NCBI GenBank assembly: GCA_052386455.1
Contig: JBQTKD010000082.1
Span: forward strand, 100,307 to 164,306
Source: JBQTKD01 sp052386455
GTDB lineage: Bacteria; Actinomycetota; Actinomycetes; Sporichthyales; Sporichthyaceae
Reading direction: 5' to 3'
DNA length: 64,000 nucleotides
Within the stretch, counting starts at the first letter, position 1. Each line of letters opens with the position of its first letter. This document shows positions 36,010 to 44,333 of this stretch, piece after piece. The notes under the pieces are model-generated. The model did not search any database. It was not told the DNA's origin and saw only the letters and a program-made list of their open reading frames with translations. Made by a program: the position numbers and the translations under genes.

Positions 36010-37767
36010 TCAGCTCCGCTCACTCGTTCCTCGCTCGCGGACCTCGGTCGCGTCAATCCCGGCTTCCTTGCGCTGTGCGGCCGTGATCGGCGACGGGGCG
36101 CCGGTCAGCGGGTCGCCGCCGGACGCGGTCTTCGGGAACGCGATGACGTCGCGGATCGTCTCCGCGCCCGCCAGCAGCGCGCAGACCCGGTCCAGGCCGA
36201 GCGCGATCCCGCCGTGCGGGGGCGGGCCGTAGGCGAAGGCCTCGAGCAGGAAGCCGAACTGATCCTGCGCCTGCTCCTTGGACAGCCCGATCGCGTCGAA
36301 CACGCGCGCCTGCACGTCGCTGCGGTGGATACGGATCGAGCCGCCGCCGATCTCGGTGCCGTTGAGCACGATGTCGTAGGCGTCGGACAGGGCGTGCTCG
36401 GGGTCGACGTCGAAGGTGTCGACGTACTCCGGCGTGGGCGAGGTGAACGGGTGGTGCACGGCGGTCCATCCACCGTGCGAGTTCCTTTCGAACATGGGCG
36501 CGTCCACGACCCAGAGGAACTCCCAACGGCCCTCCGGGATCAGCCCGCAGCGGCGGCCGATCTCCAGGCGCGCGGCGCCGAGCAGCGCGAGGGTCGCGCC
36601 CCGCCCGCCCGCGCCGATGAAGATGCAGTCCCCCGGTGCGGCACCCGCGGCGGCGGCCAGGCCCTCGCGCTCGGCGTCGGACAGGTTCTTCGCCACGCCG
36701 GCGAGCGTCCCGTCCTGACCCACCGTCACGTACGCGAGGCCCTTGGCGCCGCGGGACTTCGCCCAGTCCTGCCAGTTGTCGAGTTCGCGCCGGGTCTGCG
36801 CGGCGCCGCCGGGCATGACCACGGCGCCGACGTGCTCCGCCTGAAAAACGCGGAACTCGGTGTTCGCGAAGTACGACGTCAGGTCGACGAGTTCCTGCCC
36901 GAAGCGCAGGTCCGGCTTGTCCGAGCCGAAGCGGCGCTCCGCCTCGTGCCAGGTCATCCGCGGGATCGGGTGCGGGATCTCGTGCCCGACCACGTCGGAC
37001 CAGACGCGGCGGATCACCTTCTCCATCAGCTCGATGACGTCGTCCTGGGTGCAGAAGGACATCTCGACGTCGAGCTGGGTGAACTCGGGCTGGCGGTCCG
37101 CGCGGAAGTCCTCGTCGCGGAAGCACCGGGCGATCTGGTAGTACCGCTCGAGGCCGGCCACCATCAGCAACTGCTTGAACAGCTGCGGCGACTGGGGCAG
37201 CGCGTACCAGGAGCCCGGCTGCAGGCGCACCGGCACCAGGAAGTCCCGGGCGCCCTCGGGCGTGGACCGGGTCAGGTACGGGGTCTCGACGTCGAGGAAG
37301 TCGGCTGCGGCCATCTCCTCGCGGATCAGGTGCGTGACCTTCGAGCGCAGCCGGAGGTTCTCGCCCATGCGGGCGCGGCGCAGGTCGAGGTAGCGGTACT
37401 TCAGCCGTGCCTCTTCGCTGACCGTGCCGGCGCCGTGGTCGTCGATCGGGAACGGCAGCGGAGCGGCCTCGGACAGCACGACCACTTCGGTGGCGACGAC
37501 CTCGACGTCGCCGCTGGCCAGGTTCGGGTTCGCGTTGCCCGCGGGGCGAAGCTCGACGTGGCCGGAGACCTTGAGGCAGTACTCGTTGCGCAGCCCGTGG
37601 GCCACGGCCTCGTCGCGGATCACGACCTGGACCAGGCCGGAGGCGTCGCGCAGGTCGAGGAAGGCGACCCCGCCGTGGTCGCGACGGTGCGCGATCCAGC
37701 CCGCCAGGACGACGTTCGTCCCGGCGTCGGCGGAGCGCAATTGACCTGCGGTGTGCGTGCGAATCAC
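36010..37767 (-). CDS. aspS: aspartyl-tRNA synthetase
   Basis: This bacterial-type AspRS (585 aa) has the N-terminal OB anticodon domain (IRTHTAGQLRSADAGTNVVLAGWI), class II motifs (YLTRSTPEGARDFLVP, CFRDEDFRADRQPEFTQLDVEMS), the GAD insertion domain (about 300-430), and motif 3 FGPPPHGGIALGLDR as AYGPPPHGGIALGLDR. Many actinobacteria lack AsnRS and use a non-discriminating AspRS with GatCAB; whether this one is non-discriminating cannot be decided here. Divergent from the cyclophilin gene. Confidence 0.96.
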   Translation of the reverse strand: MIRTHTAGQLRSADAGTNVVLAGWIAHRRDHGGVAFLDLRDASGLVQVVIRDEAVAHGLRNEYCLKVSGHVELRPAGNANPNLASGDVEVVATEVVVLSEAAPLPFPIDDHGAGTVSEEARLKYRYLDLRRARMGENLRLRSKVTHLIREEMAAADFLDVETPYLTRSTPEGARDFLVPVRLQPGSWYALPQSPQLFKQLLMVAGLERYYQIARCFRDEDFRADRQPEFTQLDVEMSFCTQDDVIELMEKVIRRVWSDVVGHEIPHPIPRMTWHEAERRFGSDKPDLRFGQELVDLTSYFANTEFRVFQAEHVGAVVMPGGAAQTRRELDNWQDWAKSRGAKGLAYVTVGQDGTLAGVAKNLSDAEREGLAAAAGAAPGDCIFIGAGGRGATLALLGAARLEIGRRCGLIPEGRWEFLWVVDAPMFERNSHGGWTAVHHPFTSPTPEYVDTFDVDPEHALSDAYDIVLNGTEIGGGSIRIHRSDVQARVFDAIGLSKEQAQDQFGFLLEAFAYGPPPHGGIALGLDRVCALLAGAETIRDVIAFPKTASGGDPLTGAPSPITAAQRKEAGIDATEVRERGTSERS

Positions 37768-37952
37768 TGGTGGCTGTACCTCTCTGCATGCTCGCCCCGG
37801 AGCCTACCGACTCCCCGCGCCGCCTCCGGGCACGCGCGCAGCGCGGAACTGTTATCTGCGCCGCCGCTTCGCGATCAAGTCGCGCCTGTAGGCATCGGTA
37901 AGGTGAGCCTGCGGCCCTGGTGCCGCGCGGTAGCTGAGTCGAGGGAGAACGC

Positions 37953-38879
37953 GTGGCAGGGCAGGGCAAGCAGACCAGCGCGGAGCGCCGGAAGCAGAAG
38001 GCGGCCGAGGCGCGGGCCAAGGCCCAGGCCGAGGCGCGGAAGCGCCGACTGCAGGTCGTCGGCGGCACGCTGGCAGTCGCGCTCGTCGCGGGCGGCGTGT
38101 TCGCGGGCGTTGCTGCGCTGACCGGGGGCGACGACACCGACTCGGCGACCCAGGAACCGTCGCCCACACCCACCGCCGCGGCCGCGATCGACCAGACCGG
38201 CGTTGCCGAGGGCAAGCGCCGCTGCTCGTACCCGAAGGGCACCGAGTCGGCGGCCAAAGACGTCGGCCTGCCGGACGAGATCGCCGACGCCAAGGGCGTC
38301 GTCTACGCGACCTTCGTCACCAACAAGGGCACGATCCAGGTCGAGATGGACCGCGCGGCGGCGCCGTGCACGGTCAACTCCTTCGTGCACCTGGCGGAGA
38401 ACAAGTACTACGACAACACTCCCTGCCACCGTTTGCTCGACGAGACCAACGGTCAGTTCACCAACGCCGTGCTTCAGTGCGGCGACCCGACGGGCAAGGG
38501 AACCGGCGGACCGGGGTACAGCTTCCCGGACGAGAATCTGACCGGCGCCACGTACGGCAAGGGCGTCATGGCCATGGCGAACAGCGGACCGAACACCAAC
38601 GGCAGCCAGTTCTTCTGGATGTTCAAGGACTCGGACTTCTCGCCGGACTACGTGCCGTTCGGCAAGATCCTCTCCGGCGTCGACGTGATCGCGAAGATCG
38701 CCGAGGGCGGGCGCTCCACGAACCCGCAGAGCGGCGCGGACGACGTCCCCAAGACGAAGACCACGATCGAACAGGTCACGGTCAGCACCACCAAGCCCGG
38801 CGGCAAGGCGGACGGCACTCCAAAGCCGGAGAGCACGAACACCGCCAAGCCCGAGAGCACCGAGAAGCCGAAGTCCTGA
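37953..38879 (+). CDS. membrane-anchored cyclophilin-type peptidylprolyl isomerase
   Basis: This 308-aa protein has a basic cytoplasmic N-terminus (about 1-34, charged Lys/Arg/Ala), one membrane helix (about 35-57), a Pro/Thr linker and a cyclophilin domain (about 110-275). The core motifs are NSFVHLAENKYYDNTPCHR, VMAMANSGPNTNGSQFFW and YVPFGKILSGVDVIAKIA. The C-terminus is a low-complexity Lys/Pro/Glu/Ser tail with repeated PKPEST units. It probably assists folding of secreted proteins outside the membrane. GTG start with GAGGGAG upstream. Confidence 0.92.
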   Translation: MAGQGKQTSAERRKQKAAEARAKAQAEARKRRLQVVGGTLAVALVAGGVFAGVAALTGGDDTDSATQEPSPTPTAAAAIDQTGVAEGKRRCSYPKGTESAAKDVGLPDEIADAKGVVYATFVTNKGTIQVEMDRAAAPCTVNSFVHLAENKYYDNTPCHRLLDETNGQFTNAVLQCGDPTGKGTGGPGYSFPDENLTGATYGKGVMAMANSGPNTNGSQFFWMFKDSDFSPDYVPFGKILSGVDVIAKIAEGGRSTNPQSGADDVPKTKTTIEQVTVSTTKPGGKADGTPKPESTNTAKPESTEKPKS

Positions 38880-38898
38880 CGGGCCGGCGGAGGCGCGC

Positions 38899-40173
38899 GT
38901 GACGAACCAGGAACCCGGAATCTTTCCGGACGCAGAAGACGAGCAGGCGCTCGAGCCGGTGGCGCCCGGGGCGCCGGAAACGGTCGTCGCGGACGTGACC
39001 GCAACGGAACCGGAACCGGAGCCCGCCGCCCCGAGCGACCCGACTCCGCCCGACGTCCCGCCCACCGAGATTCCCCCGGAGCCGGCCTCCGCTCCACCGG
39101 CGGAAGAGGTCCCGGCCCCGACCGAGGCGGAGAGTCCGACCGAGGCGGTGAGCTCGACCGAGGCGGAGAGTCCGACCCCGGCCGACGTTCCGTCCCCGGC
39201 CGAGACCGCCGAACTGCTGCGCGCCCGCTTCGACGCGGCCGCCGCGGAGCTCGGCATCCTCGCCGGGCGCATCGCGTCCGACGAGCTCCTGCTCAAGGCC
39301 GCGAACGTCGAGCTCGAGCGGATCAAGGCCGCAGCCGCCTCCGGCGGCCCGCAGCCGGACGCGCTGCGTCCGCAGCTCGAAGCCGTCGAGGCACTCCTCG
39401 CCGAGAAGTCGGCGGCCGCCCGCGCGGCCCGCGCCGAAGCCACCGCCGCCGCGCGCGTGGTCAAGGAGCGGATCGTCGAAGAGGCCGAGACCCTCGCCGC
39501 CGGCGACCAGTGGCGAGCAGGCGGTCAGCGCCTCGCCGAACTCCTCGACGAGTGGAAGGCCTGCGCGCGTCTGGACCGCAAGTCCGACGACACGCTCTGG
39601 AAGCGCTTCTCTTCGGCACGGTCCACGTTCACCAAGCGCCGCAAGGCCCACTACGCCACGCTGACCGCCGAGCGGGACACCGTGAAGTCGGCCAAGCAGT
39701 CCCTGGTCGAGCAGGCCGAGGCCCTGGCCGAGTCGACCGCCTGGGCCGCCACCTCCGCCAAGTTCCGCGACCTCATGACGGAATGGAAGACCGCCGGGCG
39801 CGCGGGCAAGGACATCGACGACGAGCTCTGGGAACGCTTCCGCACGGCCCAGGACACCTTCTTCAACGCCCGGAAGAACGCCGCACCGGCGCCCCCGCGG
39901 CGCGAGAGCGCAGGGCCCCGCGGCCCGCGCCCCGAGCGTTCGCGTCCGGCCGCCCCGGCGGCGCCTCCGCAGCCGCGCACGAACCCGGCGGCCGTGACCC
40001 GGGCCCGCGAGACCGTCGACACCCTGCGGTCGCTCATCGAGGGATTCGAGGCCAAGGCAGCCAAGGCGAACGCCGCAGGCGACACCAAGGCCGCAACGGC
40101 CGCAAAGGAATCCGCGGACGCCCGCCGCGAGTGGTTGGCCGAGGCCGAGCGCACCCTCGCCGAGCTGTCCTAG
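38899..40173 (+). CDS. DUF349-domain protein
   Basis: This 424-aa protein has an acidic, Pro/Glu/Thr-rich N-terminus (about 1-100) with repeated TEAESPTE units, followed by helical DUF349 repeats. The signature W-x-x-x-G-x-x-x-x-x-L-x-x-x-W recurs as WRAGGQRLAELLDEWKA and WAATSAKFRDLMTEWKTAG, each followed by DDTLWKRFSSAR or DDELWERFRTAQ. The function of DUF349 is not settled. The gene starts 20 bp after the cyclophilin gene and is probably cotranscribed. Confidence 0.88.
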   Translation: MTNQEPGIFPDAEDEQALEPVAPGAPETVVADVTATEPEPEPAAPSDPTPPDVPPTEIPPEPASAPPAEEVPAPTEAESPTEAVSSTEAESPTPADVPSPAETAELLRARFDAAAAELGILAGRIASDELLLKAANVELERIKAAAASGGPQPDALRPQLEAVEALLAEKSAAARAARAEATAAARVVKERIVEEAETLAAGDQWRAGGQRLAELLDEWKACARLDRKSDDTLWKRFSSARSTFTKRRKAHYATLTAERDTVKSAKQSLVEQAEALAESTAWAATSAKFRDLMTEWKTAGRAGKDIDDELWERFRTAQDTFFNARKNAAPAPPRRESAGPRGPRPERSRPAAPAAPPQPRTNPAAVTRARETVDTLRSLIEGFEAKAAKANAAGDTKAATAAKESADARREWLAEAERTLAELS

Positions 40174-40213
40174 CGGCGAGATGGCGGGATGCATCGCAAG
40201 GCGGAGGAGGAGA

Positions 40214-40234
40214 CCGATCCCGTGGTTGGATCGG
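40214..40234. terminator. bidirectional terminator between DUF349 gene and rel
   Basis: CCGATCC, a 7-nt loop and GGATCGG make a 7-bp stem in the 99-bp gap between convergent genes. Confidence 0.55.
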
Positions 40235-40272
40235 CGACGACGACAACGCAGCGAGGCGCCCGCCAGACGCCG

Positions 40273-42636
40273 CTAGCGCCGCCGAGTGGCGGGGCGCGGG
40301 CGAGGAGGATCGGTGAGCGCGCCCGTGGTGCGGTAGGCGTCGAAGACGCCCTCCACGTTGCGGACGTGCTTGAGCACGTGCACCAGGTGCTTCGGGTCGG
40401 CCATCTCGAAGGTGAACCGGCTGATCGCGGTGCGGTCCCGGGAGGTCGCGACCGTCGCGGACAGGATGTTCACGTGCTGGTCGGACAGCACGCGGGTGAC
40501 GTCGGCGAGTAGCCCGGAGCGGTCGAGGGCCTCGACCTGGATGGACACCAGGAAGATCGAGGACTTCGTCGGCGCCCATTCGACGTCGACGACGCGTTCC
40601 TTCTGCCCGCCGAGGCTTTTTGCGTTGGTGCAGTCCTTGCGGTGCACCGAGACGCCGTTGCCGCGGGTGACGAAACCGAGGATTTTGTCGCCGGGCACCG
40701 GCGTGCAGCACCGTGCGAGCTTGACCCACACGTCGTCCACGCCGCGGACCACGACACCGGGATCCCCGTGCGGCTGGAAGCGGCCGCTGCGGCTCGGGCT
40801 GACGGTCTCGGCCACGTCCTCGGTGGTCGAGTCCGTGCCGCCGAGCGAGGCCACGAGGCGCGAGATCACGTTCTGCGCGGAGGCGTGCCGCTCCCCGACC
40901 GCCGCGTAGAGCGCGGTGATGTCCGGCAGGCGCATCTCGTGCGCGATCGTCGTCAGCGACTCCGAGGTGAGCAGGCGCTGGAGCGGCAGTCCCTGCTTGC
41001 GCATCGCGCGGGCGATCTCCTCCTTGCCCCGCTCGACGGCCTCCTCGCGGCGCTCCTTGGAGAAGAACTGCTTGATCTTGTTCCGGGCGCGCGGGCTGGC
41101 GACGAACTCCAGCCAGTCCCGGCTCGGCCCGGCGTTCGAACTGCCGGCCTTCGCGGTGAGAATCTCGACGGTGTCGCCGTTGACCAGCGTCGACTCCAGG
41201 GGCACCAGGCGCCCGTTGACCCGGGCGCCGACACAGCGGTGCCCGACCTCGGTGTGGACGGCGTAGGCGAGGTCCACCGGGGTCGAGCGGTCCGGCAGAC
41301 CGATCACGTCGCCGCCGGGGGTGAACACGTACACCTCGGCGCCGGCGAGGTCGAAGCGCAGCGAGTCCAGGAACTCCCCCGGGTCCGCGGTCTCCTGCTG
41401 CCAGTCCAACAGCTGGCGCAGCCACGGCATGTCGTCGGCGCCGGCCCGGTCGCCGCTGGCAAGCATCGGGCCCGGCACGGGCACGGAGCCGTTGACGTCG
41501 GACTTGTACTTCCAGTGCGCCGCGACGCCGTACTCCGCGCGGCGGTGCATCGAGTTGGTGCGGATCTGGATCTCCACCGGCTTGCCCTCGGGCCCGATCA
41601 CGGTGGTGTGCAGCGACTGGTACAGGTTGAACTTGGGCTTGGCGATGTAGTCCTTGAACCGGCCCGGCACCGGGTTCCAGTGTTGGTGGACCTGACCCAG
41701 CGTCGCGTAGCAGTCGCGGGTGGAGTCCACCAGGATGCGGATCCCGACCAGGTCGTAGATGTCGGCGAAGTCCCGGCCGCGCACGATCATCTTCTGGTAG
41801 ATCGAGTAGTAGTGCTTGGGCCGCCCGGTCACCGACGCCTTGATCCGCGCGCCGCGCAGGTCCGCGGAGACGTCTTCGACGACCTTGGACAGGTACTCGT
41901 CGCGCGAGGGTGCGCGGTCGGCGACCAGGCGCACGATCTCGTCGTACATCTTCGGATAGAGCGTCGCGAACGCGAGGTCCTCGAGCTCCCACTTGATGGT
42001 GTTCATGCCCAGGCGGTGGGCCAGCGGCGCGTAGATCTCCAGGGTTTCACGCGAGATCCGGTCCTGCTTGGCCGGTGGCATGTACCGCAGCGTGCGCATG
42101 TTGTGCAGCCGGTCGGCGAGCTTGATGACCAGGACGCGGATGTCGCGGGCCATCGCGATGACCATTTTGCGGACGGTCTCGGCCTGCGCCGCGTCGCCGT
42201 AGCGGACCTTGTCCAGCTTGGTGACGCCGTCCACGAGGGCGGCGATCTCGGCGCCGAAGTCCGCCTCGATGCTCTCCAGCGTGTAGTCCGTGTCCTCCAC
42301 GGTGTCGTGCAGCAGCGCCGCGCACAGCGTCGGCGGCTCCATGCCGAGATCGGCCAGGATCGTCGCGACCGCGAGCGGGTGCGTGATGTACGGCTCGCCG
42401 CTGCGGCGCAGCTGGCCGCGGTGGCACTCCTCGGCGGTCTCGTAGGCCCGCTCGATGATGCGGACGTCGGCCTTCGGGTGCGTCTGGCGCACCGCGCGCA
42501 GCAGGGGTTCCAGGACGGGGTTGACCGTGCTCGGGCGCTGCCCGGCCAGCCGCGCCAGCCGCTGCCGCACGCGCTTGGCGGCGCCGACGCCCGTGGGTTC
42601 GGGCGTGGCGGTGCTCTCGACGACCTGGTCGGTCAT
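40273..42636 (-). CDS. rel: bifunctional (p)ppGpp synthetase/hydrolase
   Basis: This Rel enzyme (787 aa) makes and degrades the stringent-response alarmone. The N-terminal HD hydrolase domain is intact (HPLAVATILADLGM, ALLHDTVEDTDYT). The synthetase domain has GRPKHYYSIYQKM, RFKDYIAKPKFNLYQSLHTTV and EIQIRTNSMHRRAEYGVAAHWKYK. TGS (VFTPGGDVIGLP), zinc-finger-like (LARCCTPVPGDKILGFV) and C-terminal ACT domains follow. It is followed by apt, as in other actinomycetes, linking purine salvage and alarmone metabolism. Confidence 0.97.
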   Translation of the reverse strand: MTDQVVESTATPEPTGVGAAKRVRQRLARLAGQRPSTVNPVLEPLLRAVRQTHPKADVRIIERAYETAEECHRGQLRRSGEPYITHPLAVATILADLGMEPPTLCAALLHDTVEDTDYTLESIEADFGAEIAALVDGVTKLDKVRYGDAAQAETVRKMVIAMARDIRVLVIKLADRLHNMRTLRYMPPAKQDRISRETLEIYAPLAHRLGMNTIKWELEDLAFATLYPKMYDEIVRLVADRAPSRDEYLSKVVEDVSADLRGARIKASVTGRPKHYYSIYQKMIVRGRDFADIYDLVGIRILVDSTRDCYATLGQVHQHWNPVPGRFKDYIAKPKFNLYQSLHTTVIGPEGKPVEIQIRTNSMHRRAEYGVAAHWKYKSDVNGSVPVPGPMLASGDRAGADDMPWLRQLLDWQQETADPGEFLDSLRFDLAGAEVYVFTPGGDVIGLPDRSTPVDLAYAVHTEVGHRCVGARVNGRLVPLESTLVNGDTVEILTAKAGSSNAGPSRDWLEFVASPRARNKIKQFFSKERREEAVERGKEEIARAMRKQGLPLQRLLTSESLTTIAHEMRLPDITALYAAVGERHASAQNVISRLVASLGGTDSTTEDVAETVSPSRSGRFQPHGDPGVVVRGVDDVWVKLARCCTPVPGDKILGFVTRGNGVSVHRKDCTNAKSLGGQKERVVDVEWAPTKSSIFLVSIQVEALDRSGLLADVTRVLSDQHVNILSATVATSRDRTAISRFTFEMADPKHLVHVLKHVRNVEGVFDAYRTTGALTDPPRPRPATRRR

Positions 42637-42690
42637 CCGGCCATCCGCAGCGTCACGGACTCATCGTAGCCGGCGGGGTGCGTGCAACTC

Positions 42691-43206
42691 TCACGATGTG
42701 AGCAGCGCACGAACGTTGAGGGGTGCGAGGTTCGCCCGCCCGGGCAGGCCCTCGATCTCCAGCAGGACCGCCGCGGCGACGGGCTCCGCACCGCCTTCGC
42801 GCACCAACTGCGCGGCCGCCGCGAGGGTGCCGCCGGTGGCGAGCACGTCGTCGATCAGGAGCACGCGTGCACCGGGCTGCACGGCATCGACGTGCATGTG
42901 CAGAACCGCCTCGCCGTACTCCAGCGCGTAGGCGACCGAACGGGTCGCGTACGGCAGCTTGCCCGGCTTGCGGACCGGGACGAACCCGACCCCGAGCGCG
43001 AGGGCCACCGGGGCGCCGAGGATGAACCCGCGCGCCTCCACCGCCACCACCGCGTCCACCGCGAAGTCCCGGCACGCGTCCGCCAGCTCGCCGGTGAGCG
43101 CCGCGAACGCCGCGGCGTTCCCGAGCACCGGCGCGATGTCCCGGAACAGGATCCCCGGGCTCGGGAAGTCTGGAACGTCGCGGATCAGCCCACGCCACTC
43201 GATCAG
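42691..43206 (-). CDS. apt: adenine phosphoribosyltransferase, apparent CTG start
   Basis: APRT (171 aa) converts adenine and PRPP to AMP. It has LIRDVPDFPSPGILFRDIAP at the N-terminus, VVAVEARGFILGAPVALALG, and the PRPP loop VLLIDDVLATGGTLAAAA. No ATG, GTG or TTG exists in frame near the family start. The frame can only begin close to the right place at CTG 43206, whose last two bases overlap the secF TGA (CTGA), with GAAGGG 9 nt upstream. That geometry mimics the ATGA overlaps elsewhere in the window. The product is certain; the start is a strong inference. Confidence 0.9.
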   Translation of the reverse strand: MIEWRGLIRDVPDFPSPGILFRDIAPVLGNAAAFAALTGELADACRDFAVDAVVAVEARGFILGAPVALALGVGFVPVRKPGKLPYATRSVAYALEYGEAVLHMHVDAVQPGARVLLIDDVLATGGTLAAAAQLVREGGAEPVAAAVLLEIEGLPGRANLAPLNVRALLTS

Positions 43207-44333
43207 ATCTGTGGGCCCTTCTTCTGCCGGGTCTCCCGCGACGGGGGCCGCTTGGGCTGCACTCGCTCGCCGGGCGCCACGTTCTCGCGGATCGCGGGAG
43301 TGGGCGGCACCGTCGCCTTGTCCAGGTCGATCGTGCCGTCCTCGTGGGCCGCGCCCTCCTCCTGCTTGCGGTGCGCCGCCTCGCGCTGCGCGACGCGCTT
43401 GGCGAGCGCCTGCATCTCGGGCTCCCGTTCCTTGAGTGCCACGACGAGCGGGGCCGCAAGGAAGATCGACGAGTACGCACCGACGGCGGTGCCGATGAAC
43501 AGCACCAGGGCCAGGTCCTTGAGCACCCCGGCGCCGAGCAGGCCGGCGCCGACGAACAGCAGGCCGGCCACCGGCAGGAGCGCGATCAGCGTCGTGTTCA
43601 GCGAGCGGACCAGCGTCTGGTTGATTGCGAGGTTCGCCGCGGTGGAGTAGGTCTGTTTGTTCGACGAGAGGTCCGCGGTGTTCTCGCGCACCTTGTCGAA
43701 GACGACGACGGTGTCGTAGAGCGAGTAGCCGAGGATCGTGAGCAGACCGATCACGGTCGCCGGAGTGACCGAGAACCCCACGATCGCGTAGATGCCGATG
43801 GTGATCGCGATGTCGTGCAGCAGGGCCACGAGGGACCCCACGGCCAACTTCCACTGGAAGACGATCGCCAGGTAGATCGACAGCAGGATCAGGAAGATCA
43901 GCAGGCTCTGGACCGCTTTGCCGGTGACGTCGGAGCCCCAACTCGGGCCGACGACCTGAGTGGTGATTTCTTCCTTGGGGATGCCGAACTCGGTGGACAG
44001 GGCGGTGCGGATCTCCTCCGCCTCCTCCGGAGTCAGCGTCTCGGTCTCCGCGCGGACGCGGTCCCCACCGATCTTCTGCACCTCGGCCTCGGCTACGCCG
44101 TTCTTCTCCAGGACCTCGCGGACCTCCGAGGTAGCCACGCCCTGGGCGCGCACGTCGAACACCGCACCGCCGTCGAACTCGACGCCGAGGGTCAGCCCTC
44201 GAACTCCGAGACCGATCATGGACACCAGCACCAGCACGATGCTGATGGCGAACCACTTGCGACGGCGGCCGACGATGTCGAACGACCGCCGACCGCTCTG
44301 CAGGTCCGCTCCGAAGTTGGCGACTCGGGACAC
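43203..44333 (-). CDS. secF: protein translocase subunit SecF
   Basis: SecF (376 aa) works with SecD to pull exported proteins out of SecYEG using the proton gradient. Six membrane segments are visible, with a periplasmic domain after the first (about 45-150) and the core motif LLTILGYSLYDTVVVFDKVREN. The start GTG 44333 is immediately adjacent to the secD stop. The C-terminal cytoplasmic tail is extended and charged. It precedes apt. Confidence 0.96.
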   Translation of the reverse strand: MSRVANFGADLQSGRRSFDIVGRRRKWFAISIVLVLVSMIGLGVRGLTLGVEFDGGAVFDVRAQGVATSEVREVLEKNGVAEAEVQKIGGDRVRAETETLTPEEAEEIRTALSTEFGIPKEEITTQVVGPSWGSDVTGKAVQSLLIFLILLSIYLAIVFQWKLAVGSLVALLHDIAITIGIYAIVGFSVTPATVIGLLTILGYSLYDTVVVFDKVRENTADLSSNKQTYSTAANLAINQTLVRSLNTTLIALLPVAGLLFVGAGLLGAGVLKDLALVLFIGTAVGAYSSIFLAAPLVVALKEREPEMQALAKRVAQREAAHRKQEEGAAHEDGTIDLDKATVPPTPAIRENVAPGERVQPKRPPSRETRQKKGPQI

